Translations under genes and position numbers: made by a program
Shown: positions 34,626 to 42,801 of the stretch, in pieces
Position numbering within the stretch: the stretch's first letter is position 1
Layout: the number at the start of each line of letters is the position of its first letter
Source of the DNA: Diphasiastrum complanatum
Lineage: Eukaryota > Streptophyta > Lycopodiopsida > Lycopodiales > Lycopodiaceae
DNA: 42,801 nt
Direction: 5' to 3'
Assembly (NCBI GenBank): GCA_029204225.1
Contig: MU834967.1
Span: 1-42,801 of the forward strand
Notes under the pieces: model-generated
Database searches by the model: none
The model's input: only the letters and a program-made list of their open reading frames with translations
Told to the model about the DNA's origin: nothing

Positions 34626-34704
34626 TCACATTAAATATTGCTCTGTTTCCTCTCAAACCTAAAAATCCTAAAAATTCCTAAAAATTCCTAAAACAAAAAA
34701 ACAG

Positions 34705-34709
<5 letters not shown>

Positions 34710-34741
<32 letters not shown>
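34710..34741. repeat. (CT)n microsatellite
   Basis: CT run of about 32 bases, 88 bases after the preceding TC run. Confidence 0.95.
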
Positions 34742-34743
<2 letters not shown>

Positions 34744-35231
34744 GATGATGCAAGCCTCTCTTTTTCTCTATTGCCCTTTTATACATTTATTTCTTTCTAA
34801 AATTTCTCTTTCTATGAATTTCTAAATGCATATGTCATTTTCAAGCATTTCAAATGCACTTCAAACAAATTTTAGGGCAAACGTGGACCAATGAGAATAG
34901 ACAAAACCCTTTTTGTCTATCATTGCCCACATTCTCAGAGGGTTTACGCACTAGACAATACCCTACTCACAGGACAAAAACTTACTCAGTGGACAAGACC
35001 TTACTCATAGGACAAAAACTTACATAAATGGTCGTCAATATTCACGAGAGAGAGAGATAATCGTGCATCACATCCTCAATTAAATTAGATATCAATATTT
35101 TGTTAGGGCTCATGATTATCCTAATTAGTATTAATGGTTATTCTCCAGTATTTTGGCCATGATGTGCATGCATCACACATAGAGTGTTAAAAGTGAAAAA
35201 AAAACAAATTAACTCACTTGGGTTTTTCGCG

Positions 35232-35233
<2 letters not shown>

Positions 35234-35289
<56 letters not shown>
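35234..35289. repeat. (GA)n microsatellite
   Basis: GA run of about 56 bases, complementary in strand sense to the two TC runs 0.5-0.6 kb upstream. Confidence 0.95.
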
Positions 35290-35293
<4 letters not shown>

Positions 35294-35668
35294 CAAATAC
35301 AAATGAAAATCCTATAGGTCTAAGCTCAAACTCCCAAAGATGAGAGAGAGTTGAAAATAGATTTTCGGAGCTATGGAGCATATGTTAAGATTTTTTGAGC
35401 TATGGAACGTACATTCATGAGCCCTGACACATGCATGACATGGAAAACTACTGGAGAGCAATAGACGTCAAAATTAATTAGTATCTAATTATTTGAGGAG
35501 GTGGCGCCACTGTCTACACGTGTGACAAGTAACATTTATTTTGGTCTTTATTTTAATAACCTATGATGAAAACTGTGGTCCAACTATTTTACCAATATAT
35601 AAAAGTTTCAAAATTCAACAATAGCAAAATAGCAAAATATTAAAATATCTTTCAAACTTTTTTGCAGT

Positions 35669-36795
35669 TAATATTTGACATACCTTTTGGGTTGGATTGC
35701 AATCTACTCAAAAAATCATTTGGTGGCCTTCTAATAAGACAAGTGTCATTCAAGGAACCTCTTTTGTTAATCTTGTGCACAACACCATGAATCGTGCCTC
35801 TTTGTCATCCATTTCAAAAAATTTAGATGGAAATGAGCAAAGTATTCCACAAAAGGTCCAGTTTCACAATGGACAGTAGACAATGAAAATGTGTCTCACA
35901 GGCCAGATGTTGAATACGTGAATGCTCCTAGAGCCTCTTTGCCAATTAAAGATATCCCTCACAGACAACGGGAGGTGAGGCAACACATCCAACTGGTGAA
36001 TGCAATTTTGGAAAGAGATATCCATAAAATAATGTGGGTTATCAGAAGGATACCATCGGGATCCAAAATTTTGTGCATGGGAATGGTGGATGGCCGAAAA
36101 AAGTGTGGAGCAATAATTGCAACTGGACATGCACAAGAGTCAATTGTTGCCCCTAGATTTTTTGGCATTCGACGACATAATAGAGAAGAGACATTGTAGT
36201 CCATGTGGTTCTGTAATAATGATATCACTCACACATGGCATCCCAACCGTAATATCGTCACACCACTAGCTAGGAAAGATGGAAATTGGTGTGTGGCAGT
36301 CAGGACCACTTTGGGCCAACATGAAGTGGATTATCTAAACAAGGGAGGGTATATGATGGAGTGCATTCCTATGCCTCTCCAAGTCTCTGGGATTTTGGAA
36401 GCTGGTGTACCTGCATTCACATCGACGGAGGAAGCTAGACCGTCTTCACATCGATCAAAGACAAGAAGAAGGAACTCAATATCTCAAGTTGCAAACGATC
36501 GAATCAAAAGGGCAATCAGCAATCTAAAGGCCAACCTCGTGAAGGAACAAGTACACATTAGAGATAGAGATGTCAGTTTTCATGTCCAAAGTTTTGCATC
36601 CAATCCAAATGGCACCATTCACATAGTCAGTGACTCTCCGACATGTACATGTGAGGATTTCAAATCCATGCTGGCAAAAGGCAGTTCACTTCATGCAAAC
36701 ATATGTACTTTGTTTACGTAGTTGTGTTGGGATTGGACATTGACAACAATATGTGCATCCACCAACCACATCTTTCAGTCATAGAGCTCTTCTAG
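35669..36795 (+). pseudogene. SWIM zinc-finger protein gene, broken
   Basis: Plus-strand partner gene in the 8.9-kb element. An acceptor (TTTTTTGCAG) ends at about 35668. The longest readable part runs from about 35874: YVNAPRASLPIKDIPHRQRE, then HIQLVNAILERDIHKIMWVI, IRRIPSGSKILCMGM, then, past a TAG at 36197-36199, GNWCVAVRTTLGQHEVDYL. A basic, perhaps DNA-binding, stretch (RSKTRRRNS) precedes the C-terminal SWIM finger: CTC at 36644-36652 and, after a frameshift near 36690, CKH at 36694-36702, completing CxC...CxH, then MYFVYVVVLGLDIDNN and a stop at 36793-36795. SWIM fingers bind DNA or protein and occur in Mutator transposases and in other plant and fungal proteins. The N-terminal part is not recognised. 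The first exon region in one frame reads LIFDIPFGLD. I do not recognise the whole protein. Confidence 0.6.
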
Positions 36796-37237
36796 ATTTT
36801 GAGTAGTAGTAGGAATATGCCTTGTATGCACTAAGTGTTGGTGTTAGGACCTTTTTTTTGTTAATGGTACAAACCATTGTGAAGACTTCGCAGCATAGGA
36901 GAATGCAATGCTCTTTCAAAGCGACTCACTTCACCTGCCTTTCTACATAGTTTTGCATGGAAAAACATGTTCGGATATTGAAACTGTTGTTCCCTAAATC
37001 ATACATCAACTTTTTTGGTAAAAAATTGATGAGCCATGATTTGTTTCATTCTATGATTTGTTTCATTCTATGATTTATTATGAAACAACACATACATAGG
37101 TCATATTCAAGTTTTTTAATGTAAAATTGATATGTTTTTGACATAATTGGATTTAAAATTGATGGCACACCATGTGCAGTAATTTTTTTGGTGTTTTCTA
37201 AATCTGTAACACAAAGAGTGTTGCTTCTTCTAAACCC
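36796..37237. other. 3' flank inside the 8.9-kb element
   Basis: No coding potential. It contains a 17-bp tandem duplication (ATGATTTGTTTCATTCT type) near 37035-37075 and leads into the right terminal repeat. Confidence 0.5.
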
Positions 37238-37283
37238 TAAACTCGCACAACTCGCAAAAAAATTACTCGCAAAATGCCAAGGC
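37238..37283 (-). repeat. Right terminal inverted repeat of the 8.9-kb element
   Basis: Read inward on the minus strand: GGCCTTGGCATTTTGCGAGT, then GCGAGTTGTGCGAGTTT, matching the left end. Confidence 0.75.
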
Positions 37284-37292
37284 CCAAGCCTT
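37284..37292 (+). repeat. Target-site duplication CAAGCCTTG (right)
   Basis: Identical to 28354-28362. The copia coding sequence resumes right after it. Confidence 0.75.
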
Positions 37293-38271
37293 GAAAACCT
37301 CTGTTCTTGTCAATAAATCATTACTGGACACTTGAATCATACATATGTGTCGAACATGTCTAAACAATCCTTGGTGCTTGATCTTGACTATCCAGCGGAC
37401 AAAGTCGACCTCCTTGTCTGTCAAAGTTACATTCTTGGATTCCTTTTAGATCAAGTCATAGGCATGCAACAAAAAAACGTTTTGAACGTTGTTCATTCAG
37501 ATTTATGTGGTCTAATGCAAACTCTGTCGTTTCTTGATGCAAAGTATTTCATTACTTTCATTGACAAATATTCCAAAAGAACAGCAATTTATTTTATTAA
37601 GCAGAAATCGGAGGCTTTCAAAATCTTTCGACAAATTAAGTAGCGTGCAAAAAATGAAACTGGTAAAAGAATTAAAGCACTGAGATCCGACAATGGGGGA
37701 GAGTATATCTCAACCAAATTCAAGGAGTATTGCCTTAACAATGACATTGAGCAACAATACATCACCTCACATTCGCCTCAGTCGAATGGACTTGCTGACA
37801 GAAAGAACAAAACCTTAGTCAAATCGGCCAAGTGTATATTTGCTCATGTGACACTGCTGAAATCCTTCTAGGCTGAAGTTGTTTCCACTGCACCTTATAT
37901 TCAAAACAGATGTCCGACTAAAAGTCTCTTAGAGAAAACACCATATGAAGAAACAAAACTACACATTTTTGGATGTATTCCTTATGCGCAAATACCGCAA
38001 GATCTTAGGAAGAAGCTTGATTTTCAGAGTATCAAATCTATTTATATCAGCTACACTACTTCAGATAAAGCTTATAAGTTGTATGATCCCATTGAATCAA
38101 AGATATTCACTAGTCGGGATGTCATCTTTATCGAAGATTATTTTATCGACCTCAAAGACAAGGGCAAAGCTCATATAGCCGAACTATCGGACTCTCTCTC
38201 ATTATCAAACTTTTCAGTTCCTAAGTCGACAAAACCTATTGAAGTTTCTCGTCTACTTTAGACGAACAACT
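37293..38271 (+). pseudogene. Copia integrase, second part of the split element
   Basis: Continues the copia pol after the transposon. A pre-integrase region GHLNHTYVSNMSKQ (37330-37370) precedes the rve integrase core: VHSDLCG (about 37490) with the first catalytic Asp, RSDNGGEY (about 37685) with the second, and SPQSNGLADRKN (about 37775-37810), where the usual Glu is replaced by Asp. A GKR-type spacer and the DVIFIED block near 38117-38135 follow. Stops are at about 37641 (TAG) and 37870 (TAG, probably Trp in SFWAEV). It belongs to the same copy as LTR 26052-27008 because the frame joins across the insertion. Confidence 0.88.
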
Positions 38272-38752
38272 TATCAACAACGAATCCGAAGAAGATGATG
38301 TTGTAGTCCAGCGACTACAACATGATGAAAATGATTAACTTCGCTCAATTCCTAGAAGATTGACAAGAGTCAGTAGACCACCTATAATGTATATCGACAA
38401 GTTTGCAACTTATTTTTTTCAAGAGCCGACTACTATCAAAGAGGCACTTAGTCAGCTCGATTCTGATCTTTGGAAAGAAGCTATGGATAGAGAGTATTCA
38501 TCTCTCATCAAGAACCAGACTTGGACTATTGTCAAATTACCTACCAGCAGAAATGTAGTTGATTGCAAATGGATATTTAAAATCAAATACAAGGCAGATG
38601 GAAACATAGATTGAAGAAAAGCTCGACTTGTCGCGAGAGGATTTTCTAAGGTACACAATGTTGACTACACTGAGACTTTTAGTTTAGTAGTTAAACATTC
38701 TTCAATTAGACTTCTATTGTCATTTGCTAGTGCAGTAGATTTAGAAGTACAT
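38272..38752 (+). pseudogene. Copia RT N-terminal part, truncated at a junction
   Basis: Linker, then the RT start: EPTTIKEALSQLDSDLWKEA, KNQTWTIVKLP, VVDCKWIFKIKYKADG, then a TGA near 38611 in place of the usual Arg, KARLVARGFSK and SFASAVDLEVH. The expected continuation (LDVKTAFL) is absent because the sequence changes to a minus-strand copia RT at about 38745-38757. The catalytic YVDD, RNase H and 3' LTR of this copy are missing. Confidence 0.88.
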
Positions 38753-38757
38753 TTGGT
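38742..38757. other. Head-to-head junction of two copia elements
   Basis: Around GAAGTACATTTGGT the plus-strand RT frame (DLEVH) meets the minus-strand RT frame (KWVYMTKCTS). Both can be read through the same dozen bases, which suggests joining at microhomology or an inverted insertion with deletion. Confidence 0.7.
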
Positions 38758-41514
38758 CATGTATACCCATTTGCAACCAATGGGTTTCTTGCCAATTGGT
38801 GGTTCTACTAAGTCCCATGTGCTATGCTTAGCAATTGACTCCATCTCCTCTCCCATGGCCTTGATCCAAATGTCATCATTCTTCGCTTCACCATAAGTCG
38901 AAGATTCTTTGCTTTGAATAATGCTAGATAAGAGAGCATAATTTGCTTCATACCTTTCAGGTAGTATCTTCTCTCTTGTTGATCTTCATAGCTCTCCCTG
39001 GTTAGATGATCCTGGAAAGTCATCTATGTCGCGGCTCTCCATCAATCTCTCAAACCACTTAGGGAGCTTTCTGTCAGGTGATCGGCTTCCTGGTGAAAAT
39101 GTATCCCACGGTACATCCTTCTCCTTGCGTTTGTCACCTGTAACTTCAATCCTTCTTGCACCAAAAGGTTTGTCCCTACCTCTCCAACCTGTTTCTTGAG
39201 GTTGAGTAGTAGCATCTTGAGGTGTATCCTTGTGTCCATCACTAAGAAAGTCAATAAATGGATCATCATCATGAGATAGCCTCACTATACCATCTTTCTC
39301 ACTGGATGTGTCTGTCTTCTCAGCATCCTCATCTTCATACATCTTAGATTCATCAAAGATAACATCTTGGCTTATATGGATTTTGTTTTCGACTAGATCA
39401 AAACATCTATAGCCCTTTACACGATCATCATATCCTAGGAATATGCACTTGATAGCTTTTACATCAAGTTTACGTCTCTCTTCCTTAGGAATGTGTACAA
39501 AGGCCTTACATCCAAAGATTCGCAAGTGGTTCACCTTTGGCTTCTTCTTTGTGAATGCTTCCTCAGGTGTTATCTTTGGTATGGCAATGGTAGGACTTCT
39601 ATTTTGAAGATAGACTGCCGTGCTACATGCTTTTGACCAAAAATCTTTTGGTAATTTCATCTCAGCTAGCATAGATCTGGCACTTTCCACAATCGTACAA
39701 TTTTTGCGCTCAAATACACCATTGAGAGCAGGAGTATGAGCTTGCGTAAATTGTCTTTTAATCCCACATTGATCACAAAGATCATTGAAGTCATTAGACT
39801 TATACTCATCTCCACTATCTGATCTTAGGACTTTGATCTTCCTACCTGTTTGATTTTCGACCAAGTTTTTGAAGTTCTTGAAGTTATCAAATGCATCTAA
39901 TTTCTTCTTCAAGAAGTAGATCCACGTCTTACGTGACATATCATCAATAAAGGTCGTGAAATAGAAGGCTTTTCCTAAGGACATGGTCCTCATAGGCCCG
40001 CATAAATTTGTGTGGATTAAATCCAGGATGTTCTTTGCTCTTGCAACACCCCCTTTATTGAACTTCTCTCGATGCTACTTCTCATATACACAAGATTCGC
40101 ACATCGATTTCAAGTGATCTTCTATGGTAGACAGTCCTGTTACCATCTCCAATTTTCTCATCAAACTGAGGCTTCCCAAGTTCAAGTGACCAAGCCTCTT
40201 GTGCCACGACTCAGTTTGCAAAGGAACGGACGATACAAGTCCATGTTGCCCCTTGATTGTAGCATTCAACCTGTACAATTTTGTATTGGGCTCTCTTATT
40301 CCATTCGCAATAACTTTGAACTTTTGGTTCGCATCCTTCACAAAGCAACGATCATGGGTGAATTCTACTTTCAACTTTTGATCAGTAATGAATCCAACAA
40401 AAAGTAGATTTTTCTTCAAACCTGGTACGTAAAGTACCTCCCTGATCATCCTGCTTTTGCCATCAGGCAGTTGGATTGAAACTGTGCCTATCCCCTTGAT
40501 CATGCACACCTCACCATTTGCTTGTGAAACAGATGTTCCATTATCCAACACCTTCAAACTACTGAACCAATTTTTGTTACCTGTCATGTGTCTTGTGGCT
40601 CCTGAGTCAATATACCATGCTTGATCATCTTGATTAGATGACGATGCAGATATGAAGATGCTAGAGTCTTCAATCTCACCCTCATCGACAAGGTTACCTG
40701 CTTGTTTTGGTTTTCCCTTGCCTTGTTCCGCCAGGAATTTGCGACATTCACTCTTCCAATGGCCCTTTTTACCACAATGGAAGCACTTGCCTTTCTTCTT
40801 AGTTTTGCTGGAAGATCCCTCATCCTCCTGAGACTTGGCAAATTGCTGCTTAGACTTCTTCTTGCCCTTGCCCTTGACTTGTTTTTGGCATGTCGCAAGT
40901 GCCTGATCGTCGATATTTTGACGTCTAGCTTTCACCATTTCTCGTCGTTGCTCTTCCTACATTAAGATTCTTGTGAGTTCGTCAAAGGTTGGCAATCTTT
41001 CTCTTGATGCTATTCCACTCACAAACATCTGATAGGGTTCTGCAATGCCGCATAATGCATTATGCACCAGTTCCACATCACGTATGTGCTCTCCAATAGA
41101 ATGCAGTTCATCTCTCATTTTCTTGATTCTGGTCATGTACGTCTAAATGTGCTCTCCTTGCTCCATGCGGGCACCATTCAACCTTGACTTCAGAAACATG
41201 ATTCTTGACAGATTTGACGTCTCGAACTGCTCCTTTAGCACATCCCATGCCTGTCTGGGTGTAATAGCATCACAAATGTGGGTAATGATGTGATCCTTCA
41301 CTGACAAGTTAATGAAGGTCAAAGCTTTCCTCATCTTTTTGTCAAACACTTTGATGTCTGCTTCATTTGGTGGCCTTCTCTCATCACCTGTGACGACTTC
41401 CCACACATATTTTTCCATCAGTATGTTTTTCATTTTGAATTTCCACACTGCATAGTTGGAAATCCCGTCCAATTTGCTACTTTCACTCAAAATGGACTCT
41501 CCCATGTTTGCCAT
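38750..41514 (-). pseudogene. Copia gag-protease-integrase-RT start, minus strand
   Basis: Nearly intact 5' half of a copia polyprotein. Gag starts at 41514 (MANMGESILSESSKLDGISN). A CCHC knuckle, CFHCGKKGHWKSEC, lies at 40744-40785, followed by the protease (AWYIDSGATRHM near 40585-40617, with intact DSG). The integrase zinc region has WHKRLGHLNLGS and CESCVYEK. The core shows HTNLCGPM (first catalytic Asp changed to Asn, near 40007), RSDSGDEYKS and NGVFERKN. Then LRIFGCKAFVHIP, KCIFLGYDD, DVIFDESKMYEDED and the RT start, WIKAMGEEMESI, then LVEPPIGKKPIGCKWVY. Only four stops interrupt it (near 41144, 40959, 40073 and 38985), all explicable by single C-to-T or G-to-A changes. The 3' half is lost at the junction near 38750. 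No 5' LTR or PBS could be recognised to the right. Confidence 0.9.
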
Positions 41515-42680
41515 CGCAAAACTGCTTGAAACTTCTGACTTAGGCTAAGAATAGTATGTCGAGGCCAACAGTGATGTCAGAAGTTGAAAATAATGACCTG
41601 CATTTTTTTTCTTACCGGGCCACTCGCCGCTTTTCCACCAATTTGAAAGCCAAATTAGCGTCGCCTTCCGAAATGCACTCAGTCGTCAACTCCCAACAAC
41701 GTGCCCAGTGGAATGGTGAAACCACTTCTGGCGTACTCCGAACACTTTCTCCGCTGCAACCACTCTGTTTTACTGTACCGTACTTGCAGGTACAGTCCAG
41801 GTGCCCTTCGTTTGGAGGTTATAGCCTTTCGTTTGGGTCAAAACGGGCAAAGGACCCAAAAATAGGGACTTTTCTAGCTTTTGAACTGTTTCTTCACTTT
41901 GAAGAAACTTCACTCTTCACTTGTGAAGGGACCCAACTCAACTTTCAGTATGAAAATTTTTAATGAAGTTGAAGGCCATAATGCACTTCAATTCTTCAGG
42001 TTCCTGTTCAGAGCTCATCCAATGGCTGAACCAAATCTTGTGGTTCAAATTTCTTTCCCATCACAGATTCTGGACCGTCGATTCATTTGACACCTCATCT
42101 AAAGGTCCAAAGTACATCTGGGCATCGAACCATACTCCTGAAGTCGCTATGGTCTTCGGTACACTAAGCTGTCAATTGCGTTGGGCGCGCGAACAGCCCG
42201 CGACCTCCCTGCCTGCGGCCGCGCCTCCCTTCTCTGAAAATTATCAGATTACACTCTCCTGTGGATCGTTTTGAGCATGATCTGAGGCCTAGAGCAAGGT
42301 TGCCCTACTGAATCCATGACTGTAGAGTGTTCAGTTGGGAAATTCCGTGGAGAAACGGTGATTTTAGCTCAACTTGACAAAGTGGCTTTTTTTCACCTTT
42401 TTACCGCAAATCTGCTAGGTTAACTATCTGGAGACAAATCTCTAGCATAAACCTCAGAATCTCTCCATGGCTGATTGACAGTGTGATTAGGTTCCTTCCT
42501 GTCCTTAAGGTATCCAAAATGGTGCACAAACAACGAAGAAATCACCAGTTACGTATAAAAAACCGTAACCCCAAGCCCGGTTTCAATTTTCAGCTGGCTT
42601 CGAAATTGTCAATTTTTCACCAAATTTTTCCCTGTCTGATGCTATGCACAGGTTAATAATCCCTCTGTTGAGCTTAGCAA
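41515..42680. other. Region upstream of the minus-strand copia gag
   Basis: Should contain the element's leader and 5' LTR, but I see no TGGTATCAGAG-type primer site and no convincing LTR end. A GC- and CpG-rich stretch at 42175-42235 stands out. The plus-strand frames of 69-135 codons here have no recognisable similarity. Confidence 0.4.
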
Positions 42681-42685
42681 GCCTC

Positions 42686-42801
42686 TATAAATTAGAAACC
42701 ATGCACCAGTGCTTTTCTTTCCGTCTTCAACCCGCCGTAAAACCCCGAACTCTCAGAAGACAGTTCTCCCGAAGCTCTCTTCAACGGCGACACTGTACTG
42801 T
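42686..42801 (+). promoter_or_regulatory. Possible plus-strand promoter at the window edge
   Basis: TATAAA at 42686-42691 is followed about 25-30 bases later by a pyrimidine-rich stretch (CTTTTCTTTCC), as at many plant transcription starts. It could instead belong to an LTR of the neighbouring copia. The transcript body lies outside the window. Confidence 0.3.

Larger units (their letters stand above)
33085..35640. other. Intergenic middle of the 8.9-kb element
   Basis: Lies between the start of the minus-strand gene (33061) and the first recognisable plus-strand exon (about 35669). It holds two hairpins, three long TC/GA tracts and no supported exon; the 95-codon frame at 33085-33372 has no recognisable similarity. 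It could hold both promoters and 5' exons of the plus-strand gene. Confidence 0.5.
28363..37283. mobile_element. 8.9-kb DNA transposon carrying ParB-methyltransferase and SWIM genes
   Basis: Lies between 9-bp direct repeats CAAGCCTTG inside the copia element. Terminal inverted repeats of about 47 bp end in a shared TTGTGCGAGTTT block; over the 38 positions from CATT inward I count 32 matches. Removing the insert and one CAAGCCTTG rejoins the copia frame from the protease end (HRL...FFTSQ) to the pre-integrase region (ALKTSVLVNK, then after a one-base shift GHLNHTYVSN). Cargo: a minus-strand ParB-methyltransferase pseudogene and a plus-strand SWIM-finger pseudogene that diverge from a microsatellite-rich middle. 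No DDE, hAT or helitron protein is recognisable. A 9-bp duplication is typical of Mutator-like elements, but the ends do not prove that assignment. Confidence 0.75.

Noticed and set aside
35669-36795. Calling the SWIM gene a Mutator transposase
   Set aside because: Only the zinc finger and the 9-bp duplication fit; I see no MULE DDE domain, so the name would be unsupported.
28363-37283. Calling the element hAT because of the TIR-like CAAGGCTTG ends
   Set aside because: CAAGCCTTG is a direct repeat at both sides and belongs to the target (copia frame), which gives 9 bp rather than the 8 bp of hAT.
41556-42274. Three overlapping plus-strand frames of 69-135 codons
   Set aside because: Mutually overlapping, no recognisable similarity, and situated where the copia leader or LTR is expected.

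Overview
The window looks like nuclear DNA of a land plant with a repeat-rich genome. It holds GT-AG introns, a plant-type gene for the ribosome-biogenesis factor RRS1 with an AAACCCTAA telo-box and TGGGCY elements in front of it, many Ty1/copia retrotransposon pieces primed by initiator-Met tRNA, hAT-type DNA transposon remains and abundant (GA)n/(TC)n microsatellites. I could not fix the lineage. Nothing bacterial, and no organelle block, could be supported.

Layout. 1-3.15 kb: no supported gene, three microsatellites. 3.2-5.35 kb: decayed hAT (DUF659 plus dimerisation domain) transposase on the minus strand. 5.98-6.35 kb: small hAT-like MITE. 6.65-9.15 kb: five coding exons of RRS1 on the minus strand with leader exon and promoter; its 3' exons were not found. 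9.3-10.5 kb: nothing recognised. 10.5-21.1 kb: an old coding-poor retroelement on the plus strand, split by a younger 4.8-kb LTR element in the opposite direction (12541-17348; 520-bp LTRs, CTTTC target duplication, PBS, PPT and a second identical central polypurine tract) and by a probable solo LTR (19240-20493). 21.5-26.05 kb: a patchwork of gypsy gag and copia RT/RNase H pieces on both strands. 26.05-38.75 kb: a plus-strand copia element (LTR, PBS, gag, protease, integrase, start of RT) split by an 8.9-kb DNA transposon at 28363-37283. 38.75-41.5 kb: a minus-strand copia element (gag to start of RT) joined head-to-head to the former. 41.5-42.8 kb: unassigned, with a possible plus-strand promoter at the right edge.

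The most unusual object is the 8.9-kb insertion. It lies between 9-bp direct repeats CAAGCCTTG, has about 47-bp terminal inverted repeats, and removing it together with one repeat copy rejoins the copia protease-to-integrase reading frame. Inside are two eroded multi-exon genes pointing away from each other: on the minus strand a roughly 850-residue protein joining an N-terminal ParB/sulfiredoxin-like segment (DGNHR motif) to a C-terminal amino-methyltransferase-like SAM-binding motif, and on the plus strand a protein ending in a SWIM zinc finger. I see no known transposase in it. A ParB-methyltransferase fusion is a phage/bacterial type of architecture, so finding it as cargo of a plant DNA transposon is the best candidate here for something undescribed. 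All copies in this window are broken by nonsense mutations and frameshifts.
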